From CADEDV01 sp964412375 (GTDB taxonomy: Bacteria > Bacteroidota > Bacteroidia > Chitinophagales > Chitinophagaceae), in assembly GCA_964412375.1 (NCBI GenBank), contig CAYPOD010000031.1, forward strand, positions 1 through 41,728: a DNA stretch of 41,728 nucleotides, read 5' to 3'. Below, piece after piece: positions 1 through 8,228 of this stretch. The translations under genes were made by a program, and so were the position numbers. Position 1 is the stretch's first letter. Every line of letters begins with the position of its first letter. The notes under the pieces were generated by a model. The model saw only the letters and a list, made by a program, of their open reading frames with translations, was not told where the DNA came from and did no database searches.

Positions 1-49
1 AGGAGCGGCTGGCAAATGATACGATAAGATATTATAAAAGGGTAGCAAA

Positions 50-652
50 TTGAACAGCGATTTTTATTATAGCATTGAACGTTCATCCGTTGCTGAGTAC
101 AAGGACAGGGGGAGCAAGTTTTTAGCCTATACATTCCCGGTAAATTCTGTCGCTGAATTTAAAGAGCGGCTGGCCGAAGTGAAAAAGGAACATCCCAAAG
201 CCACGCATCATTGCTTTGCCTATCGCATCGGGCTGGATGGGAATAATTTCAGAGTAAGTGATGATGGGGAACCTTCCGGTTCAGCCGGAAGACCCATACT
301 GGGGCAGATAGACAGCAAACAGGTGACCAATGTGCTTATCGTGGTGGTCCGATACTTTGGCGGCACATTATTAGGTGTCCCAGGTCTGATTAATGCTTAC
401 AAAACTGCGGCAGCGTTAGCCTTGCAGGTGTCGCCGGTTGTGCAAAAACCCGTATTAGCAAACTATCAGCTCCGGTTTGATTATACACAGATGAATGAAG
501 TGATGAAAGTGCTGAAGCAATTTGACTGCAACGTAGTGAAACAGGAAATGAACCTCTTCTGCTTCCTGCATATAGGCATCCCCAAAAGCAGGCTGGATGA
601 GGTGTTGTTCAAATTGAAAGACCTCAGGGCTGTGGAAGTGAAGCCTAACTAA
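50..652 (+). CDS. yigZ: YigZ/IMPACT family protein
   Basis: A 200-residue protein of the IMPACT/YigZ family (UPF0029). The N-terminal domain carries the family signatures ATHHCFAYRIG (about residues 51-61), SDDGEPSGSAGRPIL (about 70-84) and VVVRYFGGTLLGVPGLINAY (about 98-117). The C-terminal part from about residue 140 fits the small ferredoxin-like domain of bacterial members, and the length matches E. coli YigZ. The family is linked to translation control in eukaryotes; the bacterial role is unsettled. The start is TTG: no in-frame ATG lies upstream in the visible sequence, and the N-terminus (DFYYSIE..) aligns with family beginnings. It converges on folC with only 8 nt between the stop codons. 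The family call is firm and the function is not. Confidence 0.9.
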   Translation: MNSDFYYSIERSSVAEYKDRGSKFLAYTFPVNSVAEFKERLAEVKKEHPKATHHCFAYRIGLDGNNFRVSDDGEPSGSAGRPILGQIDSKQVTNVLIVVVRYFGGTLLGVPGLINAYKTAAALALQVSPVVQKPVLANYQLRFDYTQMNEVMKVLKQFDCNVVKQEMNLFCFLHIGIPKSRLDEVLFKLKDLRAVEVKPN

Positions 653-660
653 ATAATGTT

Positions 661-1959
661 TTAGTGAACAGGGGCTACAACTTCACCAACTAAGAACACA
701 CTGCCGCAAACAATGATCATATCTTCTGGTTGTGCTTTTGCAAGTGCTGCTTTTATAGCAGCATTCACCTCCGACCATGTTTCACCCCTGAGTTTTGCGA
801 TAGTGGCTTTCACGGCCAGTTCATCTTCGGGCAATGCTCTTGGTATTTGCGCTTTGGTGAAATAGTAATAAGCTTCTTTGGGCAACAGGGCCAGCACTTT
901 TCCCACTTCCTTGTCTTTCACCATCCCGATGATGATATGCAACTGCCGGTGTTCGGTCACTTCAGCCTGCAGCACCAATTGGCGAATACCATCTTCATTA
1001 TGCGCCACATCCAGCACCAGCAGCGGCGAAGTATGAATGATCTCCCAGCGGCCATGTAGTCCCGTTAGCTTTTTTGTTTGTTTCAGCCCCATGCGGATGA
1101 ATGTATCATCGGTTTTCCAGCCTTTTTCGTGTAAAACATGGCAGGCTTCCAGCACCGTCAGCAAGTTTTTGGTTTGATAAATACCGGGCAGGTCCAGTTC
1201 ATAGTTTTTGTGATCAGTATGATGCTCCTCTGCCACCTGCACCGTCAAATGATGATGCTTCCAGTCCCAGTCTGCAACATTTCTTTTTTGCGAAGCAATA
1301 CTCAGCGGGGCATTTTTTTCTTTGGCAGCCTGTTCAAACACCGGTTTTGTTTCGGGCAATTTTTCGCCAATGACAACAGGAATATTTTGCTTGATGATAC
1401 CTGCTTTTTCAGCAGCTATCTTTTCCAGTGAGTCACCCAAAATATTCATGTGATCCCACCCGATATTGGTGATAATAGAAAGTTCAGGGGTAATGATATT
1501 GGTGCTGTCGAGCCTTCCGCCAAGACCGGTTTCAATAACGGCTATGTCCACCTGCTGTTTGGCAAAATGATCAAATGCCATAGCCACCGTGATCTCAAAA
1601 AAACTGGGTTCAATTTTTTTAATAATCGGCCTGATCTTTTCAGTAAAATCAACCACATCCTGTTCGGGTATCATCTCTCCGTTCACTTTTATTCTTTCCC
1701 GGAAATCTTTCAGGTGGGGAGAAGTGTATAATCCTGTTTTATAACCGGCGGTTTGCAAAACAGCGGCCAGCATATGGCTCACCGATCCTTTCCCGTTTGT
1801 TCCCGCCACATGTATGCTTTTAAATTTTGTATGAGGGTTGTTCAACGCAGCACAAAGTTGTATCGTGTTGCCCAGGTCAGCTTTATAGGCAGCCTTGCCA
1901 ATGCGGCTGAACATGGGAAGCTGGCTAAAGAGAAAATCAATCGTCTGCTGGTAGGTCAT
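661..1959 (-). CDS. folC: Bifunctional folylpolyglutamate synthase / dihydrofolate synthase
   Basis: FolC is a cytoplasmic Mur-ligase-type enzyme that joins glutamate to dihydropteroate and to reduced folates using ATP. The P-loop GTNGKGS is at residues 53-59, followed by TSPHL. IETGLGGRLDSTN (about 142-154) and ITNIGWDHMNILG (about 162-174) are the FolC/Mur ligase motifs for metal and nucleotide binding. The C-terminal domain contains LDVAHNEDGI, the usual substrate-binding segment. The length of 432 residues is normal for the family. It is the last gene of a minus-strand run, 30 bp after the membrane protein at 1990-2700. No terminator was seen between it and the convergent yigZ-like gene. 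Confidence 0.95.
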   Translation of the reverse strand: MTYQQTIDFLFSQLPMFSRIGKAAYKADLGNTIQLCAALNNPHTKFKSIHVAGTNGKGSVSHMLAAVLQTAGYKTGLYTSPHLKDFRERIKVNGEMIPEQDVVDFTEKIRPIIKKIEPSFFEITVAMAFDHFAKQQVDIAVIETGLGGRLDSTNIITPELSIITNIGWDHMNILGDSLEKIAAEKAGIIKQNIPVVIGEKLPETKPVFEQAAKEKNAPLSIASQKRNVADWDWKHHHLTVQVAEEHHTDHKNYELDLPGIYQTKNLLTVLEACHVLHEKGWKTDDTFIRMGLKQTKKLTGLHGRWEIIHTSPLLVLDVAHNEDGIRQLVLQAEVTEHRQLHIIIGMVKDKEVGKVLALLPKEAYYYFTKAQIPRALPEDELAVKATIAKLRGETWSEVNAAIKAALAKAQPEDMIIVCGSVFLVGEVVAPVH

Positions 1960-1989
1960 CGGGCAAATGTAAGTAAGATGATTATTTTC

Positions 1990-2700
1990 TCAGGTCTTTT
2001 GCTTTTTAACCAGTTGACGGATAGAAACTATGTGGCTAAAAATAACAACCGGCACAATGAAAGAGGGCAGCCAGATAAATGGAAATTTCAACACAGCCCT
2101 GTTGGGCTGCTCAAAGGCGAATTGCTGAATGGGGGTTTCAACAGCCAGCACGGCATGAATAACAATATTCAGCACTAACAGCAGGCAGGCGATATTCCAT
2201 ACCAGCAATACTTTTGGAGGCAGTGTTTGTTTTACAAAATATAAATAACCCGTCAGTGGCGCAGTGATGCCGGCCAGTATATCAAAATTCCTTCCTTCAA
2301 ATGTCATCAGTTGTGGTATGGTTTTTTCCAGCATCAGCCAGTAAAGCACTATTTCTACGGGTACCCTCACACTTTGCAGCCAGGTCAGCGTGGACAAAGG
2401 AAGACTGTCGATGAAGCGTTTCCCTTTTTGCGAAGTGAAGAGATACAAAATAAACAGCAGTGCCGGCAACACCGCAGTAATCATTTTGGGTGGCAAGGAC
2501 ATGTTGTCATCATAAAAACCAATAAGGGAAAGAAATCCCTGTAAGATGAGCCAGGCCAGTAACAATATCCCCGTAAATCTTACGGAAACCATATTATTGG
2601 CAGCTGCTGCTTTTTTAACAGCAAGCCCGACAAACAACAATGTTGCAATGGTTGTGGCCAGGAAAAGCCCGGTAACATAAACGGGAATGCCTTGCAGCAT
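1990..2700 (-). CDS. Hypothetical polytopic membrane protein
   Basis: I do not recognise the family. The 236-residue product is strongly hydrophobic, with about six or seven likely membrane helices (for example near residues 8-28, 43-63, 73-90, 110-125, 162-182 and 205-225) and no signal peptide cleavage site. Between them are short charged loops such as TSQKGKRF and a C-terminal basic tail, RQLVKKQKT, which is probably cytoplasmic. No catalytic motif stands out. It lies 98 bp downstream of the DUF5916 gene and 30 bp upstream of folC on the same strand, so it may be co-transcribed with folC. The gene is supported by codon structure and hydrophobic periodicity; the function is unknown. Confidence 0.75.
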   Translation of the reverse strand: MLQGIPVYVTGLFLATTIATLLFVGLAVKKAAAANNMVSVRFTGILLLAWLILQGFLSLIGFYDDNMSLPPKMITAVLPALLFILYLFTSQKGKRFIDSLPLSTLTWLQSVRVPVEIVLYWLMLEKTIPQLMTFEGRNFDILAGITAPLTGYLYFVKQTLPPKVLLVWNIACLLLVLNIVIHAVLAVETPIQQFAFEQPNRAVLKFPFIWLPSFIVPVVIFSHIVSIRQLVKKQKT

Positions 2701-2798
2701 GGAAAAGTTTTATACAAAGCTAAGTAGCTGCCGGGTGATAAAAAGAAAATGCCGTAGCAACTGTGGTTTCTGCGGCATGAGCTGATAAATACACTAAT

Positions 2799-5237
2799 TC
2801 AGGAAGGAATTTTTTTGGGTTTTGCTTTCAGACTCAGGTAATCTAAGAAATAGATCACTTTCACTGAAAAATTATCAATCTGTGGCGATTCCACCGTGTT
2901 GCGCAGGTTGCGGTAATATTTATCCTGCACATACTGGTTAAAAAGTTCTGAAGATGATTTCCAGTTTACATTGATGAAACTGCCCGGTGCAAACTGCCAG
3001 GTGTAGTTCATGTCAATATTAAAAAAGTTCACATTGGTATTGGGGTCCCTGCTCACAGCAGCCAGGTCTTGCAGGTGCCCATCATCCTTCAGCAGAAAGA
3101 AGCGGTTGTATTCGACCTTGCTCCAGTAATGACGAAGCCGGAAAGTGAGCCCCATTTTATTATTGAAATTATATTTTGCATTGAACACATTCTCTGCTGT
3201 GCGGCGATGCCGCAAACCAAAAACAGAACTGTCACTTCCCTGTGGAATAAAAGCAAAGCCAAGGTTGTTATTAAAGTGCTGCGTGAAACTGGAAATACCC
3301 AGGCTGAACTTATCACTGAAGCGGTAATTCTGGCTCAGGTAAAGATCGGTGCCATGCGCATTATAGCGGGGCAGGCGGCGGTGATAAGCCTCGATGGTTG
3401 CATAATACTTTTTTGCCGTATTGCTGGTCAACCAGAACCCTGTCATCCACGAGCCGGGCAGCCGCACCATCTTGCCGGCAATGCGGGGTTCATAGTAATC
3501 ATGGTTTTCGGGTCGCCAGTCAGCATTGATGCCCACCCTCCACAGGTTTTTCATCTGGCCATTGATGTTTGCATTCAGCCGGAAGGATTGGTACTTCCTT
3601 GGCATATGCATCTGCGAATAGTTGATATTAAAGTTCAGGTAAAGGTTATTGTAAAAACTTTTTGGCTGAATCCATTTGTAACCGATCCAGGAGCCATGGT
3701 CGAGGTAGTTGTTGTTGTTGAAAAAACCCATGTCCCGCTGGTTATAATGCTGATCAGCAAAAAGGCGGCGCACATCAAAATTGAAACGGCCTTTGAATTT
3801 TCCTCCGAAAAAATTATAATGATACCCCGGGGTTGTCTTGCCGTTGCTGATAAGGCGGCTGTGGGTAAACTGCCCCCAGGCATTCCAGTTGATGTTCTTG
3901 TCGTAAAGATCCCAGAGAAAAGCCGTCACGTTGGCATCATAATCATTACCGCTGCGCCACACATTGGTGTTAACTAGTGAAAGACTGGAGTTGTATTTCA
4001 TCGCCTGGTCCAGCACCATCACATTATAGTTGGTCAGGGGACTGGTTTCAATTTCATATTGTTCTTTATCGACGGTTTCCACCTTTGCATACTGCGCTTT
4101 GGTGATGGCATTAAAAAAACCAACACCTAATTTCTTCTTGGTGCGGCCGCTGATCTTGGTGGCATTGATGAGTTTGGTTTCGGCCGGGTTGCTGATGATC
4201 CTGTCACCGGGATTTAGTTTGCTGTGTACATTATAATAATTCAAAGGCTGCCCGCCGATACGACGACTGTAAAAAAGATTGCCTTTATTGAAAAGTTCTG
4301 TACCCTCATTAAAAAATGTTCTGAACTCATTGAAGCGGACTTCAAAGGGTGTCAGGTTCAGCACCTGGTTATCACTTTGCACCTGTCCAAAATCCGGGAT
4401 AAGTGTCATATCCATCGTGAAAGCATCACTGATGCCGTATTTTACATCCATGCCTCCGTTCACTGAAGTGCTGGTGCGGTTGTTGCCGGGGATGGTGCTG
4501 TTATGCGTAAGATAGGTGGAGAAATAGGGTGAAAAAGAAAGCCGCACAGGTGGTTTGATTTCGCTGATACCGCTGAGATCACCTGCCTGGTTCATAAATC
4601 CGAATTTGGTCGGATCAACAGGGCTCCAGGAATATTGTTGTCCTGTTTTGCTGCGACGGCGGATCACCTGCATTCCCCAGTTCTGCAATTTTTCTTTACT
4701 GAAACGAATGGCGGCATAAGGAATTTTCATTTCAAAGGACCAGCCGTTCTCATGCAGGCGGGTGCCGGTCATGTACACCGTGTTCCAGCTCATATCTTCA
4801 TTACCCATGCCGTATTTTATATCAAATTGTTCTCCCAGTGGCGTCACATAAAAGCCCAGCCCGTTGATGCGGTCCTGGTAAGTGTCTAAAATAATTCCGA
4901 TAAAATCATTTACACCCACATTATCCCTTCCTAATAGCTCAGAGGAAATTTGATCACGGCTTGATTCATACAGCATGCCTGCAAAATAGATGGCATTGTC
5001 ATCGTACAACAGGTACAGTTCTGAACGGCTGGAAACATCTTCGGCCTTGTTAAAAGTGGGACGCATTTCTACCAGGCCGTTGATGCGGGTGGCGGTTTTC
5101 CAGGCTTCTTCGGTAAGGTCTCCGTCAATTTTAATAGCGGCATCGCTGCGGATGGCGACTGCCTGCTTTCGTTGTTCCTGCGTCCATGCTGTTTGCAACA
5201 ACAGCAGCAACAGGATGAAAAAAATTGTTTTTCTCAT
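2799..5237 (-). CDS. DUF5916 / CBM9-like outer-membrane-type protein
   Basis: An 812-residue exported protein with a cleavable signal peptide (hydrophobic residues 5-18, then TQEQR). Residues about 27-220 resemble the carbohydrate-binding family 9 fold that opens DUF5916 proteins: IKIDGDLTEEAW, LYDDNAIYFAGM, DFIGIILDTYQDRINGLGFY, and later WGMQVIRRR. The remainder is rich in alternating aromatic and polar strands (YNFFGGKFKGRFNFDVRR, FINVNWKSSSELF) and is predicted to form a C-terminal outer-membrane beta-barrel, as in other Bacteroidota members. The family is common in this phylum. Its substrate is unknown, and sugar binding is only inferred from the CBM9-like fold. It heads a minus-strand run; a weak promoter-like TATTTTTC lies on the minus strand at 5259-5266. 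Confidence 0.85.
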   Translation of the reverse strand: MRKTIFFILLLLLLQTAWTQEQRKQAVAIRSDAAIKIDGDLTEEAWKTATRINGLVEMRPTFNKAEDVSSRSELYLLYDDNAIYFAGMLYESSRDQISSELLGRDNVGVNDFIGIILDTYQDRINGLGFYVTPLGEQFDIKYGMGNEDMSWNTVYMTGTRLHENGWSFEMKIPYAAIRFSKEKLQNWGMQVIRRRSKTGQQYSWSPVDPTKFGFMNQAGDLSGISEIKPPVRLSFSPYFSTYLTHNSTIPGNNRTSTSVNGGMDVKYGISDAFTMDMTLIPDFGQVQSDNQVLNLTPFEVRFNEFRTFFNEGTELFNKGNLFYSRRIGGQPLNYYNVHSKLNPGDRIISNPAETKLINATKISGRTKKKLGVGFFNAITKAQYAKVETVDKEQYEIETSPLTNYNVMVLDQAMKYNSSLSLVNTNVWRSGNDYDANVTAFLWDLYDKNINWNAWGQFTHSRLISNGKTTPGYHYNFFGGKFKGRFNFDVRRLFADQHYNQRDMGFFNNNNYLDHGSWIGYKWIQPKSFYNNLYLNFNINYSQMHMPRKYQSFRLNANINGQMKNLWRVGINADWRPENHDYYEPRIAGKMVRLPGSWMTGFWLTSNTAKKYYATIEAYHRRLPRYNAHGTDLYLSQNYRFSDKFSLGISSFTQHFNNNLGFAFIPQGSDSSVFGLRHRRTAENVFNAKYNFNNKMGLTFRLRHYWSKVEYNRFFLLKDDGHLQDLAAVSRDPNTNVNFFNIDMNYTWQFAPGSFINVNWKSSSELFNQYVQDKYYRNLRNTVESPQIDNFSVKVIYFLDYLSLKAKPKKIPS

Positions 5238-5528
5238 GGCTAAATGGTTAAAAGCGGCGAAAAATACATTCAGAAAAAATGTGATTTATCTTTTTCATTG
5301 TTAATACTGCTCCATCTTATACCAATGGCATTTAAACATTGTGAGCGGAAAAGAGTAATAGGATTTTATTCTTAATGGCAAGTTGCAAATGTTCAGGGGC
5401 TCTTTTTTTTCTTTTACACCTGCCGCACTGCCTGCTTGACCAACAGCGTTATGCAACGGCACTTGCAAGAACGCAGTCAATAGGAAAGCTGGCGGCTTCC
5501 GCCTACCTTTAACCTTTCAAATTTTACT
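5238..5528. other. Divergent intergenic region
   Basis: This 291-bp spacer lies between the start of the DUF5916 gene (minus strand) and the small secreted protein (plus strand). It contains no convincing gene. Only weak promoter-like elements are visible: TATTTTTC on the minus strand at 5259-5266 and TACCTTTA on the plus strand at 5504-5511, each one base off the Bacteroidota -7 consensus and without a clear -33 TTTG. Confidence 0.4.
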
Positions 5529-6020
5529 ATGAAACCGTTTGTATTGATATTCCTGCTGATGCCTTGTTTTGCAGCTGCGCAGGATTGCCAGCTAATCCGG
5601 GAAACAGACCCTTTTACAAAAGAAAAGACCCTCTCAACGGGCTTTATCAACCTGCAGGGTGCCTCACTCAGCATTGATGCCACCAGGCAGGAAATAGATT
5701 TTTTATTTACCATCAGCGGCAAAGACAAATGCTTTAATGATATGTGCACCGCTGCGATTTATTTTGAAGGGATCAAAGTGAAACAAACCCAGCGCAACAA
5801 CGGGGCTATGAATTGCGAGGGAATCTTTCGCTTCACTTTTCGCAACACGGCAACCGCTCCTGTGCTTTTAAGAAGAATAGCCACACAAAAAGTGGAACAG
5901 TTTGTTTTTACAGACAACAGCAAAAAGGAAACCGTCGTATCCCTGCGGCCGGAGCAGCAGCAGGTGCTGCAACAATTGGCTGCCTGCATCATGGCGGAGG
6001 CGCCGGGTCTGCTCCAGTAA
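5529..6020 (+). CDS. Small secreted hypothetical protein
   Basis: A 163-residue protein of no family I recognise. It begins with a clear signal peptide (MKPFVLIFLLMPCFAAAQ, cleavage likely after AAA or AAQ), so it is exported to the periplasm or beyond. The mature part has four cysteines at roughly residues 19, 67, 72 and 95 (CQL, DKCFNDMC, MNCEG), spaced as if they could form disulfides, and another near the C-terminus. The predicted secondary structure alternates beta strands (SIDATRQEIDFLFTI, FRFTFRNTATAPVLLRRIA) with a closing helix. It stands alone between divergent and unrelated genes. It is supported by the signal peptide and by its length with no competing frame. Confidence 0.7.
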   Translation: MKPFVLIFLLMPCFAAAQDCQLIRETDPFTKEKTLSTGFINLQGASLSIDATRQEIDFLFTISGKDKCFNDMCTAAIYFEGIKVKQTQRNNGAMNCEGIFRFTFRNTATAPVLLRRIATQKVEQFVFTDNSKKETVVSLRPEQQQVLQQLAACIMAEAPGLLQ

Positions 6021-6202
6021 ACAGATGGATGGGGTTAAAACACTTAGCCGTTTTTAGGTAGAAATTTCAAGCAGTGTAGTCACGGGCATTACAGCAAAAC
6101 CGTATTATACGCTATTGCATGGCACCGTTGCAACGGCTTATTTTGGCAACAGAATATCCTTTGAAAACAATCACCCGTCCTGTGAAAACATCCATGATCC
6201 CA

Positions 6203-6661
6203 ATGAAAACAACTGCAAATTCCAACCCTTTGAAAGAGCAATCTATCCCTGGTACTCTTATGCGCAACTGCAACGGAGTGCCATTACGATCTGTGGTAAA
6301 CCGCCTGGTAAGCAATTTGCTGCCCATTGCAATGGAACAGCAATCTGTTATTGTCAATGAAGTGCCGGGTCATGTGAAGATAGCTGCGCATGATGCCCAA
6401 ACCGTCCGGGTTATCAGCGAATTGCTTACCACCGTGGTTGCCAACTCAAAAAAGGGGATCATTCACATTCATGCCGAAAGGCTGGGAGAGTTGGTCGTCT
6501 TCAGCATCCGCGACAGCAATAATTATAACGGCTATGCACTTTCCTTCAGTATACAGTCCATCACACCCATGGCTGCCATGGCCGGCGGCTATTTAAGCAT
6601 GGAAGGACTGCAACAATTAGAGACCACTATTTCTTTTAGTTTCCCGGTCCGTTTTTCTTAG
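6203..6661 (+). CDS. Degenerate histidine-kinase-like ATPase domain protein
   Basis: A protein of about 152 residues resembling only the C-terminal ATPase (GHKL) half of a sensor histidine kinase. The helix VISELLTTVVANS sits where a kinase N-box (NLLxNA) would be, and the following IHIHAERLGELVVFSIRDS matches the strand-turn-strand and G1 region. The N-box asparagines are replaced (ELLTTV), the G1 box reads DSNNYNG instead of DxGxG, and no clear G2 box is visible, so ATP binding is doubtful. There is no dimerisation/phosphoacceptor domain and no membrane helix. The start is uncertain: the frame is open from ATG at 6119, with ATGs at 6194 and 6203. I chose 6203 because a promoter-like TATCCTTTG at 6155-6163 lies inside the longer version. 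Confidence 0.6.
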   Translation: MKTTANSNPLKEQSIPGTLMRNCNGVPLRSVVNRLVSNLLPIAMEQQSVIVNEVPGHVKIAAHDAQTVRVISELLTTVVANSKKGIIHIHAERLGELVVFSIRDSNNYNGYALSFSIQSITPMAAMAGGYLSMEGLQQLETTISFSFPVRFS

Positions 6662-6674
6662 TTATCCGGGGTTC

Positions 6675-7958
6675 TCATTTCTCCTGCTTATACAGCACCC
6701 CGTCCTTCATCACAAACACCACTTTGCCGAAAGCTTTCGGGTCTTTCAGCGGATCGCCGTCAACAGCTACGATGTCAGCCAGTTTACCGGGTTCAATACT
6801 GCCGAGTTTATCCTTTTCGCCTAACAGGTCAGCCGCATGGATCGTTGCGGATTTAATAGCATCCATCGGTGTCATGCCTGCTTCAATCATGTAAGTAAAT
6901 TCTAACCAGTTCAATCCATGTTTAAATACACCGGCATCGGTACCGAATGCGATCTTCACCCCGGCTTTATAGGCTTTAGCAAAGGTCTTTTGTATCTGCG
7001 GACCAATCTCCAGTGCTTTTGGTGTGACAAGGGCAGGGTAGTAGCCGGGAATTTTGGCAGAATCACCAACTGCTCTTCCGGCAGTAATGGTTGGCACATA
7101 CCAGGCGCCATGTTTCTTGAATAACTCAATCGTTTCGTCATCCATGAAGGTGCCGTGTTCAATGGAGTTCACCCCTGCACGAATGGCTCTTTTCATACCT
7201 TCTTCACCATGGGCATGAACCGCCACTTTAAAACCATAATCTTTTGCTGTTTGAACAATTGCTTCGAGTTCATCATCAAAAAACTGCGGGTTTTTTCCGC
7301 TTTTGGCAACACTCAATACACCACCGGTAGCCGTTATCTTGATCAGGTCTGATCCGTCTTTATAGCGCTGGCGAACAGCTTTACGACATTCTTCCGGGCC
7401 ATTGGCCACACCTTCTTTCGGACCAGGATCGCCTTGCAGGTCTTTTCGATAACCATTGGAGGGATCGGCATGACCGCCAGTGGTGGCAATGGATTTGCCG
7501 GCTGTATATACTCTCGGCCCACGAATCGTTCCTTTGTTGATCGCATTGCGCAGGGAAACATTGACACCGCTGCCGCCAAGGTCACGGACAGTGGTGAAAC
7601 CGGTCATCAGCGTAGTTTCTGCAAACCGCACCGACATAAAAGCATAATCGGCCGGGTTCAGGGTGAACGTTTCGAGATAGCGGTTGGGATTGGTCTCCAT
7701 TTCAAGATGCACATGCATATCAATCCACCCGGGTGTAACGGTTTTGGTCTTCAGGTCAAGCAACCTGTCATTCGGACCAGTTTTTGAAAAACCGTTTTCC
7801 ACAGAAACGATCCGGTTATCTTCTACAACAATCGTCATGTTCTTTTTGGGTTCGCTGGAAACAGCATCTATCAAAGTGCCGCACCAGATAAAGGTTTTCT
7901 GCGAAAAAACATTGACAGCAATCAACCCGAAAAACAGCAGCGTAAGTGATTTTTTCAT
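6675..7958 (-). CDS. Secreted metal-dependent amidohydrolase
   Basis: A 427-residue enzyme of the amidohydrolase superfamily, in the imidazolonepropionase/Xaa-Pro dipeptidase-like group. An N-terminal signal peptide (LTLLFFGLIAVNVFSQ) indicates export. The metal site is complete: HVHLE after GWIDM (about residues 82-86), the probable carboxylated lysine in DLIKITATGG, the histidine in VAVHAHGEEG, the histidine in SIEHGTFMDDE, and the aspartate in AFGTDAG. GSIEPGKLADIVAVDGDPL near the C-terminus is the usual second part of the beta-sandwich domain. Related exported enzymes hydrolyse dipeptides or cyclic amides; the substrate cannot be read here. Its 3' end lies 13 bp from the convergent ATPase-like gene, and it shares a divergent intergenic region with pyrG. 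Confidence 0.9.
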   Translation of the reverse strand: MKKSLTLLFFGLIAVNVFSQKTFIWCGTLIDAVSSEPKKNMTIVVEDNRIVSVENGFSKTGPNDRLLDLKTKTVTPGWIDMHVHLEMETNPNRYLETFTLNPADYAFMSVRFAETTLMTGFTTVRDLGGSGVNVSLRNAINKGTIRGPRVYTAGKSIATTGGHADPSNGYRKDLQGDPGPKEGVANGPEECRKAVRQRYKDGSDLIKITATGGVLSVAKSGKNPQFFDDELEAIVQTAKDYGFKVAVHAHGEEGMKRAIRAGVNSIEHGTFMDDETIELFKKHGAWYVPTITAGRAVGDSAKIPGYYPALVTPKALEIGPQIQKTFAKAYKAGVKIAFGTDAGVFKHGLNWLEFTYMIEAGMTPMDAIKSATIHAADLLGEKDKLGSIEPGKLADIVAVDGDPLKDPKAFGKVVFVMKDGVLYKQEK

Positions 7959-8017
7959 AAATGGGGAATCATTTTTTTAAAAATAACGGCTTTTTTCCAC
8001 AGCAACAGTATCAATTT

Positions 8018-8047
8018 TTTGCCGGTCAGAAAATTACTTTAGCTTTG
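8018..8047 (+). promoter_or_regulatory. Probable pyrG promoter (Bacteroidota type)
   Basis: TTTG at 8018-8021 is followed after 18 nt by TAGCTTTG at 8040-8047, a full match to the Bacteroidota -33/-7 consensus (TTTG, TAnnTTTG). The predicted start near 8053 leaves a leader of about 175 nt before pyrG. Confidence 0.6.
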
Positions 8048-8144
8048 CATGACCTCCCGGATTTTTCAATCGCTTTCTGAAGCATTTCCGCTGGTCAAAC
8101 AAAAGGGTGGGGTAAATAATCAGATCATTTATTGTTTTGGAGTA

Positions 8145-8196
8145 GTTGCGGTGAAATCATGAATGCAACGGTGCGGTTCTTTTTTGTATTTCACCG
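8145..8196 (+). promoter_or_regulatory. Possible competing stem-loops in the pyrG leader
   Basis: Two inverted repeats share bases: gttgc at 8145-8149 pairs with gcaac at 8165-8169, and cggtgaaat at 8149-8157 pairs with atttcaccg at 8188-8196. They cannot both form fully. This is seen in sequence only; a regulatory role is inferred. Confidence 0.3.
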
Positions 8197-8228
8197 TTTA
8201 AGGCTTTGAAATTAAATAACCATATATA

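Noticed and set aside
3069..3977. A 302-codon open frame on the plus strand
   Set aside because: It is antisense to the DUF5916 gene, has no recognisable motif, and its composition is what the complement of the real gene gives.
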